Shown here piece after piece: positions 1 through 6,603 of a DNA stretch of 64,000 nt (position 1 is its first letter; each line of letters begins with the position of its first letter). Below the pieces are notes generated by a model that worked only from the letters and a program-made list of their open reading frames with translations, searched no databases and was not told the origin of the DNA. This DNA comes from an uncultured Treponema sp. (GTDB lineage: Bacteria > Spirochaetota > Spirochaetia > Treponematales > Treponemataceae): contig CALINC010000090.1 of NCBI GenBank assembly GCA_938045195.1, positions 1 to 64,000 of the forward strand, read 5' to 3'. The position numbers and the translations under genes were made by a program.

Positions 1-72
1 AATATCGATAAACAGTGAGGCTGAATTTCTGCCGAACTGTTTATCACACCTCCTATAAAAAATTTTTGCAGG
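1..72 (-). repeat. R1 leader element, copy D (cut by window edge)
   Basis: On the minus strand, just after the ABC ATPase stop, the sequence reads TTTTTTATAGGAGGTGTGA followed by the R1 hairpin arms TAAACAGTTCGG and CTCACTGTTTA. These match copies A, B and C. The inner arm differs: GGCAG/CAGCC replaces GGCAC/GTGCC. The rest of the element and the gene it should precede lie left of position 1. Confidence 0.75.
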
Positions 73-913
73 AAGCCTTTTCATAAAAAAACATAATGTC
101 TTCTAAAGCCGGCTTTTCGATTATGAGGCTTGCAGGAAGACCTTGTTTTTCTTTTGTGAGGGCTTCAAAGCCTACTCCGGTTTTGCGTATTCCGATAAGT
201 TTACTTTCTATTCCTCCTTTTAACTCATCAAGCCCGCCCTTGACCAAAGCATATTCCGAAAAAACATCGTCCTTTCTCTTTGAAAAAACTATCTCTCCGT
301 TTTTGATAAATGTGACATAGTCTGCAATACGCTCCAAGTCGCTTGTAATATGGGTAGAAAAAAAGATGCTGCATTTTCCGTCACTTATTACATCATAGAA
401 AATATCCAAAAGTTCCCGTCTTATAACCGGATCCAAGCCGCTTGAAGGCTCGTCCATAATTATAAATTGTGCATTATGGGATAGGGCGAGGGCAAGTGAA
501 TATTTGGTTTTCATTCCCTTTGACAGCTGCATTATTTTTTGTGTTTCATCCAGCTTAAATTGCGAAAGATAATTTTTGTAAGCCTTCCAATCCCAGAAAT
601 TATAAAATGAAGCGATAATCTTTGTCATATCTTTTATTTTTAATTGTTCATAAAAACAGGGCTCATCATAAACAAAGCCTATCTTTTGTTTTAAAGAGTT
701 GAAGTTTTTTTCGGCAGACTGACCGAAAATTTCTATGAGTCCCGAATCTTTTTTGATTAGCTGCATTATGAGCTTAATCGTTGTGGTTTTTCCAGCTCCG
801 TTTGCTCCTATAAAACCCATAACCGTTCCTTGAGGGATTTGAAAGCTTATGTTTTTAAGGCTAAAAGTTTTATAGTTCTTGTTTAAGTCTTTTATGTTTA
901 AAATATAATCCAT
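53..913 (-). CDS. ABC transporter ATP-binding protein
   Basis: A 286-residue nucleotide-binding subunit of an ABC-2-type exporter, acting on the cytoplasmic face of the inner membrane. Walker A GANGAGKTT is at about residues 36-44, the signature variant LSKGMKTK at about 130-137, and Walker B FIIMDEPSSGLDP at about 150-162. The D-loop and a switch His in FFSTHI are present. The open frame extends 29 codons further upstream, but that stretch is translated R1 leader. The chosen ATG follows GGGAGAAA at normal spacing and begins the usual MDYILNIKDLNK opening. The membrane partner is not in the window and is probably downstream, beyond the left edge, after R1 copy D. Substrate is unknown; the C-terminal 60 residues are not diagnostic. 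Confidence 0.9.
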   Translation of the reverse strand: MDYILNIKDLNKNYKTFSLKNISFQIPQGTVMGFIGANGAGKTTTIKLIMQLIKKDSGLIEIFGQSAEKNFNSLKQKIGFVYDEPCFYEQLKIKDMTKIIASFYNFWDWKAYKNYLSQFKLDETQKIMQLSKGMKTKYSLALALSHNAQFIIMDEPSSGLDPVIRRELLDIFYDVISDGKCSIFFSTHITSDLERIADYVTFIKNGEIVFSKRKDDVFSEYALVKGGLDELKGGIESKLIGIRKTGVGFEALTKEKQGLPASLIIEKPALEDIMFFYEKASCKNFL

Positions 914-1107
914 AATTTTCTCCCATAAAAACTTTTTGCAGCAAATATCAATTTGCGAAAAAAGTTTTTTCAGTGCTTTTGCAACGAAGTGAAAAAGCAC
1001 ATATAATAATACGATGTTTGCCGATTAGGCAAACTCGAAAGATAAACAGTGAGGCACCATTTGTGCCGAACTGTTTAACTCTTCTCCCATAAAAACTTTT
1101 TGTAAGC
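914..1107 (-). promoter_or_regulatory. R1 leader element, copy A
   Basis: 5' leader of the ABC ATPase gene. In minus-strand order it has a ribosome-binding-like box (AAAAAGTTTTTATGGGAGAA at 1082-1102) and stem I (TAAACAG...CTGTTTA around GGCAC/GTGCC). Then come stem II (GTTTGCC/GGCAAAC), stem III (GTGCTTTT/AAAAGCAC), a small GCAAAT/ATTTGC hairpin, and a second identical ribosome-binding box at 918-938 just before the ATG. Copies B and C keep this order. Confidence 0.8.
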
Positions 1108-1129
1108 AGTTTTTAAAATATACATCTGT

Positions 1130-1158
1130 AATATAACATAATCCCGTCAAATAATCAA
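1130..1158 (-). promoter_or_regulatory. sigma-70-type promoter for the leader and ABC ATPase
   Basis: On the minus strand, TTGATT and TATATT are separated by 17 bp, with an extended -10 (TGT before TATATT). Predicted start is near 1123, so R1 copy A would be transcribed as part of an mRNA leader of about 210 nt. Confidence 0.6.
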
Positions 1159-1287
1159 TATAGCTGTTTCAAAATTATCCGGCAATCACTAAAGTAGCTT
1201 CATATAAAAAAAGTTTACCGACCTGTTTTGTGCAATTCAAAACTGTATGTAAGATATGCCGGTCTAATGTACGGAATGCTCTGCATA

Positions 1288-1668
1288 TTACAATATCAAA
1301 TTTATGTTGCGGAGCATTTTAACTTCGCTTTCCGATATTTCCGTATCGAATAAATTTAAAACAACTTTTACATTTCTACGGACTGCAATTTTTAAATTTA
1401 CCGATTTTTCTACAATGCACGGCGACTTTCCGCCGAGTTCCAAAGTAATCAACATACCCCGATGCAGAGCGTACGTTGCGCAGCAACATGGTATTAAACC
1501 TTCTGCACGAATAACGCTTATATATTCGGGAGAAAAATTATCTGAAATTATTTTTTCAAGTATTGCTGAAACTGCGGGCGAATACTTTGACGGTTTTACT
1601 ATTGCGCAATTTCTTGCTGCTATTGCACCTATAAGCGGAGTTAGGGTTAGATTTACAGGATAATCCTT
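1288..1668 (-). pseudogene. Aldehyde dehydrogenase remnant carrying an R2 repeat
   Basis: Minus-strand translation gives two pieces typical of NAD(P)-dependent aldehyde dehydrogenases: YPVNLTLTPLIGAIAARN then CAIVKPSKYSPA, and later ITLELGGKSPCIVEK. The roughly 50 residues that normally join them, with the Rossmann glycine motif, are missing. In their place is an R2 repeat (about 1455-1517) that stays in frame, so the joined ORF reads through it. The catalytic Cys region and the whole C-terminal half are gone, and the N-terminus is not recognisable. Clearly nonfunctional. The overlapping plus-strand ORF at 1304-1663 is its shadow. Confidence 0.85.
1455..1517 (-). repeat. R2 dispersed repeat, copy 1
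   Basis: Matches the R2 core: GTTGCGCAGCAAC, then a GGTATTAAACC-like stretch and TGCACGAATAACG, with GATGCAGAGCGTAC at the other end. It lies inside the aldehyde dehydrogenase remnant. Confidence 0.8.
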
Positions 1669-1755
1669 TGTTGCATTGCTCTCAAAAAAAATTACAATTT
1701 TTTACAATTTTCGTAATGTCTTTTTTCATGTATTGATCTCTGAATAAGATGCAAA

Positions 1756-2649
1756 CTATTTATAATCCGAATTTGAATATAAATCAACTGCTGCGGCTTT
1801 TTCTATTTGCCCATCGATTTCATTATAGTCTATTTCTTTTTTTTGCCGCTGCAAAAAAAATAATTTACGTAATATGCTTAGAACATAGTAGCCGCAGGTT
1901 TGCGCTGAGGCTCGTTTATTCGGTTCTCCCAGTGTTTTAAAATAGGTTATTAAAATTTTATCCGCATTTTTTGAAATATTAAACCATTCTTCCTGATCAA
2001 ATTTCAGTAAATTGATATGTTCAAATTGATATAAATTTAAACCGGCAGTCATATATTCCGTATCAATAAAATTTAACCGTCCCGTATTTTCAATTAGTAT
2101 ATTTCCGATATTTATATCTTCAAGTATTAAACAGCCTAAGCCCGATTTTAACTTGTCCAAACATGATCTTAAAAATTTAATGGAGTGTGTCCCTTTATAA
2201 TTTGCTAAGTATGGTTGTGTTTCTCCGTCTACGAGTTCTTCGATTGTATTATATTTAACCGAATCCATATACATAGAGGTGTAAGGTCCCGTATGCGTAT
2301 TATCTTTATTAAATTGTGCCAATGCGAAGGACGCTTTTTCCAATATATCTTTATCGGAATTATCGGGATGATTTCCTTCTATCCATTTTGAAATTAAAAT
2401 ATAATTTTCTTTTGTTTTTATTACATCATAATAGTTTGAAATTATTCCGGCTGAATCTTTCATCTGTGATAAATATTTTAAGGACTCGGCAATATGTATG
2501 TCGTTTATATTCCTAATTTTTGCCGAATATTTCATACCGTCATTTAAAACCATTTTAAAAAGGTCATAGTATGTATGACCATGGACACATACTTCATTTA
2601 ATGAAACAATTTTATCTTTATACTTAGTAGTTTTAAGAATATTATTCAT
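1756..2649 (-). CDS. Phosphotransferase-like (APH/choline kinase fold) protein
   Basis: 297 residues. The C-terminal half has the layout of aminoglycoside/choline-kinase-type phosphotransferases. EDINIGNILI (residues 177-186) is where the family has its HGD-x4-N catalytic loop, with Asp179 and Asn183-184 retained. NFIDTEY (194-200) corresponds to the metal-binding Asp (Asp196). The usual catalytic-loop His-Gly is replaced by Leu-Glu. Lys44 in YSAKIRN may be the ATP-binding Lys. No signal peptide, so cytoplasmic. It is a lone gene, divergent from the next one, between pseudogene debris and an unrecognised gene. The substrate cannot be inferred and resistance should not be assumed. Confidence 0.6.
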   Translation of the reverse strand: MNNILKTTKYKDKIVSLNEVCVHGHTYYDLFKMVLNDGMKYSAKIRNINDIHIAESLKYLSQMKDSAGIISNYYDVIKTKENYILISKWIEGNHPDNSDKDILEKASFALAQFNKDNTHTGPYTSMYMDSVKYNTIEELVDGETQPYLANYKGTHSIKFLRSCLDKLKSGLGCLILEDINIGNILIENTGRLNFIDTEYMTAGLNLYQFEHINLLKFDQEEWFNISKNADKILITYFKTLGEPNKRASAQTCGYYVLSILRKLFFLQRQKKEIDYNEIDGQIEKAAAVDLYSNSDYK

Positions 2650-2756
2650 AATGCTGTAGTGTATCCCTAAATCTTAAAAATGTAAATACGGTATGTACCA
2701 TACGTCTATTTTTCAAAATTTTTTATTTATGAGGGATGCGGTATTTCCATGCAAAG

Positions 2757-2790
2757 ACAATAGTCCGCTGTTTTGCGGGATTGTTGATTG
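2757..2790. other. Imperfect inverted repeat in a divergent intergenic region
   Basis: ACAAT...CCGC and GCGG...ATTGT form a broken stem between the divergent genes at 2649 and 2861. No T-run follows directly on either strand, so it is not called a terminator. Confidence 0.3.
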
Positions 2791-2797
2791 TGAATAC

Positions 2798-2826
2798 TTG
2801 TATTTTTTTGTTTTTTTCTATATTAT
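2798..2826 (+). promoter_or_regulatory. sigma-70-type promoter
   Basis: TTGTAT, a 17-bp T-rich spacer, then TATTAT. Predicted start is near 2833, 28 nt before the ATG of the 502-residue gene. Confidence 0.55.
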
Positions 2827-2860
2827 AACTTCAAGTATATGAGCGGAACATGGTGAAATT

Positions 2861-4369
2861 ATGACCCAAATAACCGAACTTGAAAAACAGGTTTTAAAGC
2901 AGGAATATCCCCAATTAAGTTTATCCGATGATTTGGATATTGAGCGGTATTTTGAACTGAGAAAAAAAGGCTTTTTGCGTGAAGCTCTTTTATTATATAA
3001 CGGAAAATTAAAAATAAAATATCCTGATGAAAAAATGCGTATTGAACTTATGTCGTGCTATAGGCGGCATTCGCCTCGTTTTCAGGAATTGTTGACTCAA
3101 AATTTAGTAAAACTTGCACAAAAAACAATCAGTCAAATTAAGCAAATAATTGAGTTTATAAGTACTCGTATTTCCAATTTAGATGAAAATGATGTGTATA
3201 ATGTTATTCAACGTTGTGAACAGATTGTGAGCGCAATTTCAAATGATAGGTTCGCGGCAATTTCATTTATGCAAAAAATTTCGCGGTATGCCGTAATTTT
3301 AAATTTTCAACCGGAAGCAATGAAAAAATCCGCTGAGTTGATACGGCTGTATGTAACCGATACGCTTTCTTCGGTAAATGAATATAAAGCTGAACAAGCC
3401 GCTCTTGCTTCCAAAGAAAATCGGCATATCGTAAAGTACCGTCCTGCACCCGCTTTTGATTTTTCTAAAATTATTTTTACAAAAGAACAGCGGGAAGCTA
3501 TTATAATTCCTGATACGGTAAAACGTGTTGAAGATAAAGTAATTGCATATACGGTAAAATATTGGGCATCATATTCAAATGCCGCTTTTGAAAATGCTGT
3601 TTTACTTTTTAGCCGTAAGTATAAAACAAATCATTATAACATTTTTCAAGCTGTAAAAATAGGAAGATATAGGGACTGGAAAGATGAAGAAATATTACAA
3701 GCTGTTTTATCAAATGTTGTAAACGGATACTACTATAGTATAAGCGGTGATTTATATTTACAGCGTCAATGGGCAAAAACAAAACTATCGCTGGTACCTA
3801 ATAAAAAGAATATTTCGCAGCAAGCGGAAAATTCACAAGAGCAAAAAAGTTTGCCTCCTGTACCTAATAAAAAGAAACCGGATGAAAAAGTAATAAAAAA
3901 TAAAACAACGAAGATTATAAACCTTGAACAACCGGATACTAAAGACCGGATAGATAAAGATATTATTTCAAATAAAAAATTTGTAGAAGAACCGAACAAA
4001 GAAAAAGATGTAAAATTGGATAAGCCCGAAATTTCAGTTCCGCATTCGTCTGAAGTAAAAACATCGGCTTCAATAGCGGAACTCATAAAACTAATGACGG
4101 GTGCAAATTATAAAATTCATAAAGGTATGTTTTTCGATACTATTAGAACTGCCATTAGAAACGAATTGGATAAACGTTCTATTCAGACAACTTCTATTTT
4201 TAAAAATGAATACATTGATGCCGAAAACCTGATTTATGAATTTTTTGAAAAAAATTATGAAAATCCGTTTCAAGATTGGCGGACTTCAGAACAATGCGCT
4301 GAAGTACTAAAGTTGGGCTTTGATTTACAATCTATTGAATCTATTATTAAGGAATGGACAAATATATAA
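2861..4369 (+). CDS. Unrecognised 502-residue protein
   Basis: I do not recognise this family. There is no signal peptide or membrane segment, so it is probably cytoplasmic. Residues 1-300 are mostly helical, with alternating charged and hydrophobic heptad-like stretches (LVKLAQKTISQIKQIIEFIS). Residues about 310-385 form a Lys/Asn/Pro/Glu-rich linker with a near-repeat, VPNKKN and VPNKKKP. Residues about 390-502 look like a second folded helical domain ending QSIESIIKEWTNI. The start ATG has only a weak ribosome-binding site (GGTGAAATT), but a promoter-like pair lies 35-60 nt upstream. It is a single-gene unit; its neighbours are a divergent kinase-like gene and gene remnants, which say nothing about its role. 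Confidence 0.75.
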   Translation: MTQITELEKQVLKQEYPQLSLSDDLDIERYFELRKKGFLREALLLYNGKLKIKYPDEKMRIELMSCYRRHSPRFQELLTQNLVKLAQKTISQIKQIIEFISTRISNLDENDVYNVIQRCEQIVSAISNDRFAAISFMQKISRYAVILNFQPEAMKKSAELIRLYVTDTLSSVNEYKAEQAALASKENRHIVKYRPAPAFDFSKIIFTKEQREAIIIPDTVKRVEDKVIAYTVKYWASYSNAAFENAVLLFSRKYKTNHYNIFQAVKIGRYRDWKDEEILQAVLSNVVNGYYYSISGDLYLQRQWAKTKLSLVPNKKNISQQAENSQEQKSLPPVPNKKKPDEKVIKNKTTKIINLEQPDTKDRIDKDIISNKKFVEEPNKEKDVKLDKPEISVPHSSEVKTSASIAELIKLMTGANYKIHKGMFFDTIRTAIRNELDKRSIQTTSIFKNEYIDAENLIYEFFEKNYENPFQDWRTSEQCAEVLKLGFDLQSIESIIKEWTNI

Positions 4370-4403
4370 TTCCAAAATTTTATAGCAGTTCTTTGTAGAA
4401 ATA

Positions 4404-4440
4404 ATCAACAACCTCGACGCAGAGCGTAGGGGTTGTTGAT
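4404..4440. repeat. R2-derived palindrome
   Basis: ATCAACAACC...GGTTGTTGAT is a perfect 10-bp inverted repeat made from two opposed R2 ends around CGACGCAGAGCG. It lies at the 3' end of the 502-residue gene and could fold as a hairpin, but no T-run follows. Confidence 0.7.
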
Positions 4441-4442
4441 TT

Positions 4443-4690
4443 TGTGTAAATATTCAAAAATAGTATTTTTTGATTGCGGATCAATATCGATTGTAGGTTC
4501 GTCCAAAATTAAAAGTCCGGATATGTGCATTAGCCGCAATTAAATTAAGCCGCCGTTTCATTCCGCTTGGAAATTTCTTAACAGCCTCTTTTTCCTCTAA
4601 GTTAGGTCTGCTGTCTCTATCGCGTCCGCTATTGCCGATATTAAATTTTTTTCAGAAAGTCCGTAGAGTCTTCTAACAGCTGCAACTCAA
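4443..4690 (-). pseudogene. ABC transporter ATPase remnant
   Basis: Minus-strand translation shows the signature region FPSGMKRRLNL and, in another frame, the Walker B/D-loop LLILDEPTIDIDPQS followed by NTIFEYLH. One base appears to be missing between them. A further frame change lies upstream, around AIADAIETAD. Walker A and the termini are absent. It is bracketed by R2-derived sequence on the left and a degraded R3 copy on the right. It is not a copy of the ATPase at 53-913, whose signature is LSKGM. Confidence 0.75.
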
Positions 4691-4731
4691 AATCGTTGCT
4701 AGTTTAGCAAATAACAAAAAATTTAAATAAG

Positions 4732-4840
4732 GAGACATCTAAAAACCTTTGCCGGATTTGCTTTGCGCCCTTCGCACATAGAGACACCCTTATCGGCAAA
4801 GCTGATATAGAGTTTTATACCTGATGGTGTTTTCCGAATA
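4732..4840. repeat. Degraded R3 element
   Basis: Begins GAGACATCTAAAAACCTTTG, like the R3 terminal GGGCATCTCTAAAAAC, and contains TATCGGCAAAGCTGATATAG and GAGTTTTATA, which parallel the internal part of the R3 copy at 26.5 kb. The right terminus is unclear. Confidence 0.45.
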
Positions 4841-4874
4841 TGCCATCTTCCGATTTCTTCCCGCCGTTACTCGG

Positions 4875-4903
4875 CAATGCTCTGCGTCAAGGGTGTTGAT
4901 TTG
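4875..4903 (+). repeat. R2 partial copy
   Basis: GCTCTGCGTCAAGGGTGTTG matches one end of R2 in plus orientation. It abuts the 3' end of the flgJ-like gene. Confidence 0.6.
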
Positions 4904-4908
4904 GTTTT

Positions 4909-5484
4909 TTAAGCATTTTTTCGGTATAATTCAAGATAGATTTGATCGGCTAAACCGAAACCGGCATTTTTTGTAACGATTCTTCCAAGTTCTTCATACA
5001 TCATATCATTATACATTTTGCCTGCAAAAGATTCATCGCCCGAAAGCGTTTTTCCGCTTAATGTTTTCCGCATTGAATCTATCATAACTTTTACAAAATA
5101 CGATTCAAGCTCAAGGGCTTGCTCATATAGTTTGCTCGTTTTATCAACGGTATGTTTTTCCAAAATCTTACCGCCCGACTGCCCGAATCCGGAAGCCATA
5201 CCTTGTGCAGCTTTTTCATAATCGGATTTTCCCGGATTTTCAAGTTTAAAGGAACTGATGTAATCTCCGGGAAGACGCATATCGGAGACCGTACTTGAAA
5301 AGACTGAGCCGCTTTTATCCGCTGAAACGATAGAGGCTGAATTTTCTGCCGTGCGGAGCGTATCCAACATTTGCGCAAACGATGCTTTGTTTCCGCTTGC
5401 CGGAATATCCTGTTTTTTAGTGGAGAAAGACTTTTCAATTCCGCCGGTGTATGATGCGCCGGCTTTTATTTCTGCAATATTCAT
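4909..5484 (-). CDS. flgJ: Flagellar rod-binding protein (FlgJ N-terminal-domain type)
   Basis: 191 residues. The C-terminal 75 match the rod-binding domain that caps the growing flagellar rod: LYEQALELESYFVKVMIDSM and MYNDMMYEELGRIVTKNAG. There is no peptidoglycan hydrolase domain, unlike the two-domain FlgJ of enterobacteria, and 191 residues suits the short form. Residues 1-110 are low-complexity Ser/Gly/Lys-rich, and no Sec signal peptide is seen, as expected for flagellar export substrates. It lies 35 bp downstream of flgG on the same strand, so the two are very likely cotranscribed. The hydrolase must come from elsewhere in the genome. Confidence 0.8.
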   Translation of the reverse strand: MNIAEIKAGASYTGGIEKSFSTKKQDIPASGNKASFAQMLDTLRTAENSASIVSADKSGSVFSSTVSDMRLPGDYISSFKLENPGKSDYEKAAQGMASGFGQSGGKILEKHTVDKTSKLYEQALELESYFVKVMIDSMRKTLSGKTLSGDESFAGKMYNDMMYEELGRIVTKNAGFGLADQIYLELYRKNA

Positions 5485-5519
5485 TTATTACCTCAAATAT
5501 TTAAGAACGCTGTTTTAGC

Positions 5520-6314
5520 CTAGCGTTTTAAACTGACGGCTGTACCGAGCATATTGTCGCTGGTTTGAATTGCTTTTGAATTAAATTCGTATGCCCGTTG
5601 AGCTACAATCATATTTACCATTTCACTGATTGTTGAAACGTTCGACATTTCCAAAAACTTGTGTTCGGTTTTTCCAAAACCGTTAAATCCGGGTCTACCG
5701 GGAATTGCCTGTCCCGATGCCGGAGTTTGGCGAAAAAGATTTGAGCCTTCTGCCGAAAGTCCCGCATTATTTTGAAAGCGGTACAGTTCAATCTGTCCAA
5801 CTTCAATAGGGTCATCCAAATCCCCTACCCTCACGGTAACACGTCCGTCGCGGCTTACCGTTATTGTCTCCTTTTTATATCCCTCAGGAAAAATAATTTC
5901 AGGGAGAACACGAAGTCCGTTTGAAGTTACAAGCTGTCTGTCCGCATCTATTTTAAAAGAACCGTCACGGGTGTAAGCATAGGTGCCGTCGTATTGAAGC
6001 ACTCTAAAAAAACCCTCGCCTTGTACGGCTATGTCACTTGTTACTCCTGTGTGCTGCAGCTGACCTTGGTCAAAAAGCCGCTGTGTTGCAGCAAGTTTTG
6101 ACCCGTGTCCCATTTGCACGCCGACCGGTGTAATGGTGTCTTCAGTAGCGGGCGTACCTGCCGTTTTTACCGTTTGATATATAAGGTCTTCAAATTCTGC
6201 CCTTTGTTTTTTAAAGCCGCTCGTATTTACGTTTGCTAAATTATTTGCAACAGTGTCGATATTTGCCTGCTGACTGTTCATTCCGGTTGCTGCCGTCCAT
6301 AAACTTCTAACCAT
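5520..6314 (-). CDS. flgG: Flagellar distal rod protein FlgG
   Basis: 264 residues, the normal FlgG length. The N-terminal rod motif is MVRSLWTAATGMNSQQANID and continues into NNLANVNTSGFKKQRAEFEDL. The central domain contains VQGEGFFRV and YTRDGSF. The C-terminal flagellar motif is SEMVNMIVAQRAYEFNSKA, then IQTSDNMLGTAV. The protein is exported by the flagellar type III apparatus and forms the distal rod. A ribosome-binding site GGAGGG lies just before the ATG. In many bacteria flgF lies directly upstream; here the upstream DNA holds a sigma-28-like promoter, a small hairpin and an R2 repeat, so flgG heads this unit. Confidence 0.95.
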   Translation of the reverse strand: MVRSLWTAATGMNSQQANIDTVANNLANVNTSGFKKQRAEFEDLIYQTVKTAGTPATEDTITPVGVQMGHGSKLAATQRLFDQGQLQHTGVTSDIAVQGEGFFRVLQYDGTYAYTRDGSFKIDADRQLVTSNGLRVLPEIIFPEGYKKETITVSRDGRVTVRVGDLDDPIEVGQIELYRFQNNAGLSAEGSNLFRQTPASGQAIPGRPGFNGFGKTEHKFLEMSNVSTISEMVNMIVAQRAYEFNSKAIQTSDNMLGTAVSLKR

Positions 6315-6330
6315 AATCCCTCCGGTTGAA

Positions 6331-6350
6331 AAAGCCTATTAAAAGGCTTT
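6331..6350 (-). other. Hairpin in the flgG 5' UTR
   Basis: AAAGCC/GGCTTT form a short perfect stem about 17-36 nt upstream of the flgG start. It may affect translation or mark the end of an older upstream transcript. Confidence 0.4.
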
Positions 6351-6363
6351 CCCCATAATGATA

Positions 6364-6390
6364 TTTTCGGCGGTTTTAAGTTTTTGTTTA
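6364..6390 (-). promoter_or_regulatory. sigma-28 (FliA)-type flagellar promoter
   Basis: On the minus strand, TAAA, a 15-bp spacer and GCCGAAAA match the FliA consensus TAAA-N15-GCCGATAA with one mismatch. It lies 50-76 bp upstream of flgG. FliA-class promoters drive flagellar and chemotaxis genes. Confidence 0.65.
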
Positions 6391-6410
6391 GAAGAATTTT
6401 TTAGATGGAA

Positions 6411-6478
6411 ATCAACAACCTCGACGCGAGCATACGTTGCGCAGCAACAGGGTATTAAACCCTCCGCACGAATAACGG
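6411..6478 (-). repeat. R2 dispersed repeat, full copy
   Basis: Plus-strand order: ATCAACAACCTCGACGCGAG, CATACGTTGCGCAGCAACAG, GGTATTAAACCCTCCGCACG, AATAACG. It has two small palindromes, GTTGC-GCA-GCAAC and GGGT-ATTAA-ACCC. This is the most complete copy in the window. Confidence 0.85.
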
Positions 6479-6603
6479 TAGCTTTGTACCGATTTTCTTT
6501 GCCGTAACTCTTTATCCGATAAACTGTTTATTTTAAAAGAAATATATGCCGAAAATACATAATAAGGCTTGTTCCTGTAATTTAAGAATTTAAGGGAGTT
6601 TTT

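Noticed and set aside
914..1000. 29-codon N-terminal extension of the ABC ATPase
   Set aside because: It is translated R1 sequence upstream of the true ribosome-binding site.
1304..1663. 119-residue plus-strand ORF
   Set aside because: It is the shadow of the aldehyde dehydrogenase remnant, whose motifs are on the minus strand.
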